Shown here piece by piece: positions 23,871-33,912 of a stretch of 64,000 bases of DNA. The notes under the pieces were generated by a model. That model was given only the letters and a program-made list of their open reading frames with translations. It was not told the origin of the DNA and ran no database searches. Within the stretch, counting starts at the first letter, position 1, and each line of letters begins with the position of its first letter. Both the position numbers and the translations under genes were made by a program. This stretch comes from Marsupella aquatica (Eukaryota; Marchantiophyta), in the NCBI GenBank assembly GCA_973895155.1, contig OZ316891.1:8866001-8930000 (forward strand), in the 5' to 3' direction.

Positions 23871-24573
23871 GTTGCATAGGAACCAATTCGCCCTCAGGTA
23901 TTGCATGCCTAGATGGCAATAAATAAAACACCACCCTTCCACATCCCACTGGTCCCTGCCCTTCACACATCTCCTGAGGTGTTTAGCACACCCAGGTGTC
24001 TCATCATGGCACCAACTGCGAGGGCACCTGCAACATTGTACAAAGTCCTTAATCCCATCTTTGTAGACTTTACAGTACTCACAAAAATGCCTTGGGCACA
24101 ATAGATTTTTTGGACTTGCTGCATGAGACCTTTGGGGCAGTGCCCCGACCATAAGTAACACTCTCAGGCAGCCAGGGTGGTAATGGGAAAAACAATCAGG
24201 GTGGGCACAGTGGAGCACAAGAGACTCCTCTACTGTGGGATGTTCAAATCTGCCAATGAGTCCACAAGCAAAGCATCTAGCTCTGCCGGCAGAACACAAT
24301 TGGCAAACCCAAGGTGCCCTCCAATCATTGTTTTCCTGAAGGCAATGTGATAGGAGTGCAAATGGCCCCCTGCATACCTTCTCCACCAACAAAGTGAAAA
24401 TGTCTACTGCAAGGCCCGTCACAAAATACCACATCATCTGTCTCATCACAAAAGAAACAGCAAGGGGGATCCATGCGGTGGTGCTCCTTATGGGAAAATA
24501 TGTCAATCCGTGGCACATCAAAAGCCATGTTGACTTGCCGGATAGGGATTTTACCTTTGCACAACAGATCCAT
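23871..24573 (-). pseudogene. EDM2-like PHD-finger ORF, probably frameshifted
   Basis: Starts ATG at 24,573 (MDLLCKGKIPIRQVN). The first PHD half CCFFCDETDDVVFCDGPC is followed by SRHFHFVGGEG. The second half continues in another frame: WVCQLCSAGRARCFACGLIG, then HCAHPDCFSHYHPGCLRVL, then CPRHFCEYCK and CCRCPRSWC. The switch falls near 24,330-24,345. A 42-bp GT...AG interval spans it, but splicing it does not restore the frame, so a frameshift is more likely. It belongs to the same family as the gene cut by the left edge. It sits just upstream of, and is co-oriented with, the decayed transposase, so it may have been a passenger gene of that element. Confidence 0.6.
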
Positions 24574-24599
24574 TCACTCAGCATTGATATTGCAGCCCC

Positions 24600-25323
24600 T
24601 CAATAGTCATCCCTTCAACATTGACCAACATATTCCTACTTATTTTGCAACTACGGACTAGGCATCTTGAGCGTAAGCACAATTACCTCAATTCTCTTCT
24701 CTAACAAGAGATACAACAAATGATGTTAGTTGTTTGAGGTCTACTCCTTCCACAAATTTTGGATCAAAACGTATATTGCTGAAGCTTCTGAGATGCTTCC
24801 ACTACACCATAAACCAATCCATCCTGCAAGAAGAATTGAGAGCATGTTAACTTATGAGGTGAACTCGAGGACTGTTCAAACTGAGGCCACACTCATTCGT
24901 GGTGGAATTTAATTCCTTCATAAAGGACAGCTGCATGCTGTGGAGACTAAAAATAGAAAGTGATCAAACAATAAAGAACTTGAGCAAACAACTAAACTAT
25001 TGATTCAAGTTGAGGCTGTTTCAACTACCTCAAGAAGCTGCCCTCTTTTTGAACGACCTGCACAACACAGTGCCAAACAAATTTCAGTCAAAGCCTCTAT
25101 TTCTAAACTGACTTTCAGCAATCCATGGAATTCAGAGTTTCTGTCCAAGCGTTGTTGCTAGCTTAAAATGAGTTGGACTGCCACCTAAACAGGAGCTTTT
25201 AGTATGAACTGGACTAAGCCATCATTCGATCATGGATCCTTGCAAGCAGGACAACACATAAATCCGCTTGCAAAAGAGGGGAGGGGGGGGGGGAATACAG
25301 CATGGACTCTTTGAGAGCTCTAG
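24600..25323. other. Intergenic DNA, 5' side of the PHD pseudogene
   Basis: No gene seen. Ends in a poly-G run near 25,282-25,293 just before the MITE target site. Confidence 0.45.
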
Positions 25324-25331
25324 CCAATCGC

Positions 25332-25611
25332 CTCGGGGGTCTCACTATATGGGAACCTCCCCATTGCCTGCGACGTTTTTAGGCCTCGGACCCCCTAAAA
25401 TGTAAGAATTTTTTATTATTTTTTAACCCCTATAAAGTTGGAATATTCTTGGAATATTCTAAAAATTGGATTAAAAAGACCCTAATGTTCTTATAAGTCT
25501 CAAAATTGAATTTAAAAGACTTTATTGTTAAGTCTTCGCTTAGAACCAATAAAATGACCCTATCCTTCGTCGCACGTGATATGCCATTTTTGTGGAAGTG
25601 AAACCCCCGAG
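25332..25611 (+). mobile_element. Intact 280-bp MITE, CTCGGGGG family, 8-bp target duplication
   Basis: Termini CTCGGGGGTCTCAC and GTGAAACCCCCGAG form a 14-bp inverted repeat with one mismatch. The 8-bp CCAATCGC flanks both sides (25,324-25,331 and 25,612-25,619). The interior is AT-rich and non-coding. An 8-bp duplication is typical of hAT-like and P-like transposases; which source mobilised it is unknown. Relatives lie at 63,660-63,946 (also intact) and, degenerate, near 3.6, 13.5, 18.4, 27.4 and 36.05 kb. Confidence 0.88.
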
Positions 25612-25714
25612 CCAATCGCTCACCTGATCAAGGACAAAGGAGCTAGCTGGCTAACAAATAAAGCTATGTCTAAGCAAGGTCATTGCACATCTGACATTGG
25701 CATGGACTGTCAAA

Positions 25715-25930
25715 AGAGCAGCAAGAGATACAAAAAAGCAAGGTACAGAGCAACGAGATACAAATTAAGCAGCAAGGTATAGCGAGATACAAAGCAGCAA
25801 GGTACAGAGCAGCAAGATACAAAGCAACAAGGTACAGAGCAACAAGATACAAAGCAGCAAGGTAGAGAGCAGCGAGATACAAAGCAGCGAGCTATAGAGC
25901 ATGTAGTGAGCTACAAAGCAGCGATGAGAT
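25715..25930. repeat. Minisatellite, 20-bp AGCAAGRTACARAGCARC units
   Basis: About ten tandem copies of a unit such as AGCAAGGTACAGAGCAGCAA alternating with AGCAAGATACAAAGCAACAA. The Leu/Tyr/Cys-rich minus-strand frames here are repeat artefacts. Confidence 0.85.
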
Positions 25931-26099
25931 GCATTGTAAGAGAGGTTTCTTTGTGGAGCAGAAGGTAGCAACAAGTAAAATTGAAAACAAATGAGCCGTG
26001 CCCTTACATTCACGAGTGCAATTTATTCATAAAGGACACACAAGAAGGGCATTTTGAACACACCAAGAGCAATGGATAGAAAACTCCACCGATAGTAGG

Positions 26100-26870
26100 T
26101 TTGCCCGATGACAACTTCGCTTAATCACAGGTTTGCCAATGACAGCTTTGCTCGATCACAGGTTTGCCCGATCAAAGCTTCGCCCCTTCACAGATTTGCC
26201 CGATCCAACGTAGCCTGATGCCAACTTTGCTTCACCACTACTGCCAGCTTCTCGATTGCCCCTTGATCGCAACAGTCTAATCAAATCGCCCACAATCATA
26301 GCAGCCCGATCAAATCTTGCACCCCCCGATCACAGCAGCTCCACAAATCTTGCACCCCCCGATCACAGCAGCTCCATCAAATCTTGCCCCCCCCCCGATC
26401 ACAGCAGCTCCAACAGTAGGTCAATGTAAAGTTGCCCCCAATCACAATAGCTCAATCAAAAGTCGCAGCTCCCCGATTACAGACTAAGTAGCTCTCCGAT
26501 CAGAGTAGCTCTGGCAGTAGCTCAACGTAAAGTCACCCCCAATCACACCAGCTTGATTGAATCTTGTCCCCCAATCACAGCAGCTCAATCAAAAGCTGCA
26601 AGGCCCCGATCACAGCAGCTCAATCAAAAGCTGTACCCCCCGATCACGGTAGCTCAATGAAAAGTTGCAGCCCCGGCCCTGATCAGCAGCTCAATTGAAA
26701 GTTGCAGCCCTGCCCCGATCACAGCAGCTCAATGTAAAGTTGCAGCCCCGGTCCCGATCAGCAGCTCAATTGAAAGTCGTGCGCAGCCCCGCCCCGATCA
26801 CAATAGCTCGATGTAAAGTTGCCCCCCGATCACAGCAGCTCCATCCACAGTCAACTCGCCGTTGATCAAT
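26100..26870. repeat. Minisatellite, CCCGATCACAGCAGCTCAAT type
   Basis: Imperfect units of roughly 28-40 bp share CCCGATCACAGCAGCTCAAT followed by AAAGTTGCAGCC. A more diverged variant (GGTTTGCCCGATSACARC) occupies 26,100-26,220. No coding potential. Confidence 0.85.
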
Positions 26871-27051
26871 CTTCAACCTTGCTCAATCAGTGCATCATAG
26901 CGCCCTGCAGCATGCATGCATTTCCTTTCGAAAAGTATCGAGGCAGCGTTTGATCAGCCCCTACCCTCGCGACTCACCCTCTTAATTTTTGCCCAAAACA
27001 CTGCAAACGTTCACGAGTCTCTCAAATAGGGTTGCGGCGGCCATGCAGGGC

Positions 27052-27139
27052 CTGATTTAGGGTAAAATAGAGCAGCAATGATCCAACCATCCGTTTCTTG
27101 GGCCATCGGTCGGCTATGGTCTATTTTACCCTAAATCAG
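27052..27139. repeat. Perfect 19-bp inverted repeat with 50-nt spacer
   Basis: CTGATTTAGGGTAAAATAG at 27,052-27,070 is exactly inverted at 27,121-27,139. It could form a hairpin or be the ends of an 88-bp foldback element; no target duplication is evident. Confidence 0.7.
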
Positions 27140-27399
27140 TCTCGCTGCAAGTAACAAAGAATGGACTTACCAATGTATGGCCGCACGATGTTGACACAAA
27201 CGGCACTAACCTGGATCAATGGCCCTAAATGCTCTCGACCTGCGCACCTGACCCTTGCTCTTCTCCCCTCATCGACGACCTCCCGCTCACACCCACAAAC
27301 AAAATTTTGACCCAAATTGGCCATGGAGTACACATGGTCCTGCACATGCATGGTGCCCCTAAACCAACTTATGAAAGGAATTGCCACATGGACCAATAA

Positions 27400-27545
27400 A
27401 CGATTGACACGTATACCCCATATATTTTGTTGGCTAATACCCCTATAGTTCTTCCACAAAACTTCTTAAGTCTTCCGGAAAATTGAATTAAAAACCCTAT
27501 ACTTATTCATGCGTGATGGGTCGGAAGTTATTAAGTGAGGACCCC
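27400..27545 (+). mobile_element. Degenerate MITE fragment, CTCGGGGG family
   Basis: Matches the 3.6-kb fragment (TTCTTCCACAAAACTTCTTA, AGTCTTCCGG, CCCTATACTT, GTGAGGACCCCGGCC). Ends are not defined. Confidence 0.4.
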
Positions 27546-28292
27546 GGCCTAAAACATGTGAGAACAAACCCATAAAATTTGAAAATGTAGATTAAAAAAC
27601 AAATTCTAGCTATTAGAAAACCCTTGTACACTTTATTGAATGACTTTTGATAAAAAAAGTTATATCTGACTTCCTGAATATTCAAATAATATTTCTACCA
27701 GAGTTGGATTTTTAAATTAATGCCTTAAATAGCGTAAGTTTTTGATTATAACTAATAGCCCGTCAAGACTAAAAATAACCTTCATTTGTTCACTCCCTAT
27801 TCTAATAACCCAACAAGTGAAAAAATAATTATAAATAAAACTAAAATAAAAACGCAACAAGTGAGTGGTCAAAAGCAAGCTAGAGGGGTACTTGATCATT
27901 CACTTACAAGTCTTCCTTATCCATGGGCGATTATATGAGAGATGATGGCGCTGTTTGGGGACTAGAGTAGAGGTGAAAGAAAGAGCTTATTTGCAAGTTC
28001 TGGTAATCAACGAGAGATGGCAATTCTTAGTGAGGTAGAAGACGAGGCTAGAAAAAGAGAGACTAAGGGTCGCAACCAATGAAGATGCGGGTGAAGACGC
28101 CAAAAACAAATATGGTCAGTCTAAGTGAGAGGAAGCAAAAACACTCCCACTGAATACAATTGGGCGGATGAGCTTCTTGCAGATGCAAAGCAGCACCGTA
28201 ATTAATCACATTCTTGCAGACGCAAAGCAGCAAGGTAATGATATATGCTTGCGTGCGGAGTTACAGTGTGAAACTTAATGTGTTTGCTGAGG

Positions 28293-29257
28293 TAGAGCCC
28301 CTCGGCCCTCAGCTTACGTAATCCCGGAAACACGTGCGCCCGCTTGAAGGGTATTTTTAATCCATTTCCGGCTAATAATTATAATTCAATTAGAACCAAC
28401 CAGCCCGCAACTTTATACAAATTTGGGTTTATAAGGAAGAAAGGTATAATTTCCAAAACCGTGGCAGCCATATTAACTCAACCGAAGGGGTCCTATAATG
28501 TATGTGACACGCGTCATAGTATAAGGGGCCATGTGGCAAGGTCTCAATCATTGGAACATAGTGTCCCAAGTGAGTCACTCTATTAGTACCTAGACCCATA
28601 TCTTAGTTTGATTATCTGGTTTGTAATCCTGTTTGTAATAGTCTCTCCGATGTAGAGTGCACGCTTGGTGCAGGCAGTGCCCATGCTTGTGGGGATGTTG
28701 CTGCTGCCCACCTATTGCCTACCAATCCATGTCTTGTCCATAGTCTTGCCTATACTAGTTTAGCCAAACTGGTAAAACATATCTAAACTACGAGTGATTG
28801 TATGCCCCACTAGGGCGCTGTATGCATCATTTTTCTCCAAAAAATTTGTGTATCTCAAATTGGATCTTGTATGTTAGCCATATCTTGGGTTTTCTTTATT
28901 ATAATTCCACAATGGGTTTTCAAATATAGATTTTATCAGTTTTATAAGGCATCTAAGGGTATAAAAAATTATCAAAAACTAATTTTTTACATGGATAAAA
29001 AATACAGTTGATCAAAAACTAATTTTTTACAAGCCAACCTAGCCAGCTTTTCAGAAATTTTATTAAAATTCTAAAAATCTTTTAATAAAAATTACAATAT
29101 GATTAGGAATATTTTTAATTTTATGCTGAAAAAGCAGAAAACTAAACCTTTTATATGACTTGGAAAATTCCAAATACTAATTTTTTTGTATAGTCAACTT
29201 TTTTAGTCCATATAAAAATATATATATCCCCATGCCTATTATACAAGAGATATGTTC
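28293..29257. mobile_element. About 0.96-kb insertion splitting the transposase remnant
   Basis: The remnant reads continuously up to GAGGTAGAGCCC and resumes at GGCCAGCAATTGCTTTGTGG. In the 59-kb copy these points adjoin (GAGGCAGAGCAAGAAGGGCA). The inserted DNA is AT-rich in its second half, with an 80-codon plus ORF at 28,344-28,586 that I do not recognise. Element type and ends are unresolved; a solo LTR is possible. Confidence 0.55.
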
Positions 29258-30198
29258 CCGGGGCCAGCAATTGCTTTGTGGGCGGTGTACGTGAATGAAC
29301 AATGCAAGGCGACGGCTGCTATGGACGACATATGAGAAATCACTGCCCAGTCACAGAGTAGGTTGCTCCGTTGTTACAGGCCATGCTAGCTTTTAAACTT
29401 GCAAAACCAAGTTGCTAAAGGCAAGGGAAGAGTCTGTGTTTTGAATGCAAGCATAGGCAGAAGGGAAGCACGTCTCCAAAAGCATTGAATGCACAACTTA
29501 ACACTCAGTACATGTGTCTTAAGTGTTGATGAGCCAGAGTTTCAAGTTCATCATTTGGACAAGGCTGGAAACCCTGCTGGAAACAAGCTCAATACCAAGA
29601 AAAGCACCAATCTCACACGCCCATGAAGAGAATTGGCGTATTTAGGGATCATAGTGATCCTACTCCAAACCGGAAGCGACAATGCACATCAATACATTAC
29701 TTATACATCATGTACATACATTGAAAATTCCCTGGCACGAGGATGTGTCATTGTAAAGAATTAAAAATTTGTCTTATAAAAAGGGAGTTGCGTACCCCAG
29801 GTCCATTGTAGGGAGTACATATCAGACCTCAGTGCCCACAATTTTGGGTGTCAAGCATCAAAACATCTACAAAGCAAGTGCAATGAGGAGGATGCATCAA
29901 TTATGAGATATCCTACCAGCCGGTAGCCAAAAGGTTAAGAGTGACAACTGAGATTTCTATTGAGGTACGAAAGATTGTGAAACGGTATAGGGTATAGGGA
30001 AGGCAATGCTCAAATTTCCCTTGCAAAAAGGATGTGGCCAAACTCCTACTAGGTGTCAGCGAAGAAGTATGCAGGGAATTAAGTACGAGAAGCATTCCAA
30101 GCATTGGCTTGAGGATACCAAGGTAAATACTGGGTAATAGCTACTTTTTGCAATTATGATTGTGTTGAAATTGTATTGATTGTGCCATGATAGAGTTT

Positions 30199-30304
30199 TT
30201 TTTGGTTTTTTTCTAATTTAAGGAGAAATCTATGAAACCCCATAGAAAGTGAATAGTCAGTCACAACACAGATAACCTACCACTCAGCCATGCCTCTCTG
30301 GGCA
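30199..30304 (-). mobile_element. tRNA-derived SINE, family 1, in the transposase remnant
   Basis: On the minus strand it reads GCCCAGAGAGGCATGGCTGA, with a perfect A box (TGGCTGAGTGG), body ATGGGGTTTCATAGATTTC and an A-rich tail. CCATGATAGAGTTT (14 bp) flanks it at 30,185-30,198 and 30,305-30,318. The uninterrupted sequence is preserved in the intron of the 57.7-kb transposase copy. It therefore inserted after that copy had formed. Confidence 0.82.
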
Positions 30305-30620
30305 CCATGATAGAGTTTCTATGATTAAGCTGAACCTTATATTGCAAATGGATAGATCCTGATTTCATATTCAATGCCCATCCTGCAAGTTGAGTTATTC
30401 ATGAAGCTCCAAAATTGGTGCACTGTGGAGGGGAATGGAATAATTTCTATAGGTCTTAGATCCTTTCAACATTAATTTTTAAAGCCATATATCCACACTA
30501 TGAAGGATAGAATAATTTAATTGTATATATGTTGTTGCAAACAACATATAGAAATGGACCTGTTGAAGGAGGCACTCAACAAGTTCAGGAGACACCAGCA
30601 CCAAAAGGATTGTAATCATT

Positions 30621-31220
30621 GATGATAAAAACACATGACAAAAGTCATTATCATTGATGACAAAAGTCATCATGTATGATAATCATTTTCACATAAATAA
30701 TATTAATCTCATGAGGCTCGACCGATCTTTGCAGAAATACCGTTGCATTCAATTATTTTGTTTTCTGGCACACGATCGGAAATACTTGATTAGCTTAGAC
30801 GGGGCCAAGTTTATGACAACAATTATTAATGAATACATGTAAAAGGTAAATTAAAGCCCGGTCTGTCCACCAAGATTTCGCTCAGTTGTTGATTCCAACC
30901 AGAATGATCAATAAAACTTTTATATTTATCCAGAATATTTGAAGATTAGACTTATGAGTCTCATTCAGGTGAGCTACCATGCAACTACGCCTCTCCTCAG
31001 GGCAACTGGTGTAACAAAACTTTATCAAGCACTCATGTGAGAGGTCCCATGGATACCCCTTATAATTAGGTTTACATATCCCACTGCCCATATTTTGACA
31101 CTCCTTATATATATGGAGAATCCAACTTTACTGTTTTGTCTTATTCATATTTGTGTATCATGTATTTTTATTTTAATGTACCTTAACAAGGGGCATCCTT
31201 TGTATCACATAGACTTTTAA
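30621..31220. other. AT-rich intergenic DNA
   Basis: No gene seen. A short direct repeat (ATTGATGATAAAAACACATG, then ATTGATGACAAAAGTCATC) lies at 30,617-30,675. Confidence 0.45.
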
Positions 31221-31384
31221 TTACGGACCCCCATTAGGGGTCCTTTCCAAAATTCCTGGCTCTACAGCGTGCCACATCATCATGGCACGCTGCAAACACG
31301 AAAGGACTTGTTTTTGGATGAAATTAAGTTCTGAGTTCATGTTTGTGGCAACTTCTTTGTAAAAACTGGGACGCCATGCCGTAA
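31221..31384 (+). mobile_element. MITE, TTACGG family, copy B (164 bp)
   Basis: Starts TTACGGACCCCCATTAGGGG and ends GACGCCATGCCGTAA. It is homologous to 6161-6319 and, inverted, to 13,343-13,505. Confidence 0.65.
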
Positions 31385-31559
31385 AAGAGAATGTAAAAAA
31401 ACCTACATGCAAATCAAAAGATAAAAAGATTGAGGTAAAACTGTTCCTTGTAACTGTTTTATTTACATTTTTATTATATTCAAAACATAAAATTTTCCCG
31501 GTAACAATTTTTGATTTGACATTGCTGAGTCAAATCATAATGAAAACTCACGTATAATA

Positions 31560-31930
31560 TGACGTTGGAAAGATCTTGAAGAGACGGTCCTAATGAGCTC
31601 AGGATTGTCAACATTCGGTAAAAATTGAGTAAGTAATTTAAAAAACATATTTTATCCATGATTTTATAATCTATAACATGAATAGAAATCTTTGTTGCAC
31701 AACCTCCAAAGTGTTGATCTCTTCCATGAGAATGAACCCTAAAATTGACAGATTTTATCGTACTAAGGAGATTCTGAGTTTTAGAATTTCTTTAGCCTTT
31801 TAATGAACTTAACATTGATAGATTTAGTTGAGTTCTGAGTATTATGAATTTCCAATGTTCTTTAACTTTCCAATGAGTGGTCATGAGTTTCTAAATTTCT
31901 CTAGCTTTCGATCGATTCAGAATTCTACAA
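31560..31930 (-). repeat. Degenerate repeat related to 6.7-7.1 kb (inverted)
   Basis: On the minus strand, words such as GAAACTCATGACCACTCATT, ATCTATCAATGTTAAGTTCA and AAACTCAGAATCTCCTTAGT match the tandem units at 6680-7125. Confidence 0.55.
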
Positions 31931-32956
31931 TTGGAGATTTGTTTCCGTGAAACTTTTTGTCTCAAACAATTATGCAAGGTTAGGATTTGATGACACCAAT
32001 AATTTCTCCCTCTTCGTCCCTATACGTGTAGGAATTGAAAAGTGATTACTTTCAATACAACTTGAGTGCATCTGACATCCCTTCAGTACCGTGGAGGAAA
32101 CCATTAAACACCGTTTTGCTAAAGTGGGCAATTAAGCTACCCACACATTAAACAGTAGTTCACATTGTAGCTGGTTTTGTGATTGATGTTAATTATGGTT
32201 GCCTCGGTAAATTTGGAAATTGTTTCAAGTGTCAAGCTTTGACTTGTCCATTTTTCAATTGATTTTTCTTTAGATTTGGAGATATATCTGGGCTTCAGTT
32301 TCTAGATAACTGCCTCTAAAATAACATGGGGGTCCATGGATTAATTCATTTTTGGTCCCCTTTAAATTTTTGGTATCCTATAATATTTTGAATTTATTTT
32401 GGCAGCCCCCTTAAATTTTTAAAATTTGTTAAGTCCTAGAGAGAAACCAAGGGCTTCGTTTTCTAGGCTTGTAAGTATTCTCATGAGTGAGAGGAATGAT
32501 TCTAAATAATGTCAACACATTCTGTCTTAACTTAAATTCCCCTTGTGGCTTTCTTTCCTAAATTTATGGTTTTTATTGAAATAAGAGTCATTAGTAAGAC
32601 ACATTGAAGTAAGTGCAGAACTGGTAACATCTTTGTGTCATAAATTTTAATTATATTTTCCATTGGTCACTATGTGCTTTTATTGCATGTGCTTTATTGC
32701 ATGTGCTTTATTGATGTTATTTTATTCTATTCACACATTTAATATGTATTCTAATTTTACTCTCTAATTTTAACTTAATATCACTACCAGACAAAAAATA
32801 AAGCATGTTGATGAGCATGCTATATTGCTATATCATTCGGCAGCACACAGTTAGTAATGGACCTTAATTTCCTATCACACAAGTTGTCCCGAAATTAAAC
32901 TAAGATTTAATCGTCACTCCGTGAGTTTAGGAAAGGAATTTGCACAGGTGACAAGT

Positions 32957-33469
32957 ACACTGATTACCGTAATTAATCTCACACACAGTATTTGGGAACA
33001 AAGGTTTTTGAAAGCTGTCACCATAATTAATGTGTGTGAGACTATATAAGAAGTGATACTAAATACATGCTATTCTAAATTAGAGTAAATGAGATTATTT
33101 TTGGTGACACTCAAATAGTGTGTGATGAACACATATTATGTATATAGCTTATGAAAACTACAAATATTTCTAGTAACTGTAAGATATATTTGTAACGGCG
33201 TATAAAATTAAAAATGAATTTCAATTGAAAGTCAGATTTCATTAAAGTATGATGAAATGAAAACCAGGTTATAAATACAATCAAAATCAAATTAGAACCA
33301 ATGACAATAGACTGAACTCTTTACTTGTACTAATATTTATATTTTTTCAGATTTGTAGTCACACCCTTATTAGTGTGTGTGATACTATTTATGCAGGGAG
33401 ACTATATAAGTTATGATACTAATTACGGGAGACTATATAAGTTATGATACTAATTACGGTAAACAGTGT
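32957..33469. mobile_element. 513-bp MITE-like insertion in the O-methyltransferase pseudogene's intron
   Basis: Ends ACACTGATTACCGTAATTA and TAATTACGGTAAACAGTGT are inverted repeats of 19 bp with one mismatch. They interrupt sequence homologous to intron 1 of the intact genes (ACAGGTGACAA before, CTAAGCTTTGGAT after). A near-exact 30-bp direct repeat (GGGAGACTATATAAGTTATG) is inside at 33,398-33,458. The target duplication is not resolved. Confidence 0.7.
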
Positions 33470-33664
33470 AACTAAGCTTTGGATAAAATGCGCTTGACTG
33501 GACAGTCTACAGTCGGTGTCCATGATGCATGATAGTCGGACATTTGAGATCTTGAGATGATGATGGTGTGGCTTGTTTGCTGGCCTAGGGCAGCAGGTCA
33601 CAATCATACTGTCTAGAGTGTCGACATTACTATTAATCAGAGCTACGAATTAATCGACTGGGGT

Positions 33665-33912
33665 GTGGATTTGGTTGGCAGTTGCCGTAGAATTTCCTCA
33701 GCCGACAATCATGGGCTTTCTCCCTTCTGCATTAGCGAGGATATCTGGAATACCCAACGTAAGTATTGTCTGAACTACGATGGAAATGAATCCTGTGAAG
33801 ACCAGATTCTGTACCACGATGTGGCTGTCATCCATTAGTCATTTCATCAGAGATACTGCTCATCGTGGCCATGGTTGCCAGTTTGTGCACAGATCCGCGC
33901 CAGACCTCGCCC
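33665..33912 (-). pseudogene. O-methyltransferase exon 1 fragment
   Basis: Matches exon 1 of the three intact genes over the segment encoding EEILRQLPTK back to the N-terminal extension. It has a 4-bp insertion (GCCGACAATCATGGGC against GCCGACATGGGC), which shifts the frame, and small deletions near 33,835. The C-terminal half of exon 1 is missing, and exons 2-4 were not found. Intron-1-like DNA (32,860-33,650) and the upstream flank remain, so a whole gene unit was once present between OMT2 and OMT3. Confidence 0.85.

Larger units (their letters stand above)
27867..30620 (+). pseudogene. Truncated copy of the 13.6-kb element's transposase end
   Basis: Starts with GGTCAAAAGCAAGCTAGAGG, the terminal repeat of the element at 46,068-59,678. 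On the plus strand it then follows the transposase gene of that element. 27,966-28,290 matches the region around 59,100-58,800, 29,262-29,700 matches 58,790-58,350, 29,885-30,130 matches 57,990-57,780 across the same exon end (GAGGATACCAAG|GTAAAT), and 30,383-30,618 matches 57,660-57,430. Frames are full of indels and stops. The copy lacks the catalytic region and the second terminus. It is itself split by an insertion at about 28,293-29,257 and by a SINE at 30,199-30,304. Not functional. Confidence 0.85.

Noticed and set aside
24298-24345. A 42-bp intron joining the two halves of the 24-kb PHD ORF
   Set aside because: It is shorter than usual plant introns, and joining at its GT/AG leaves a stop codon immediately downstream.
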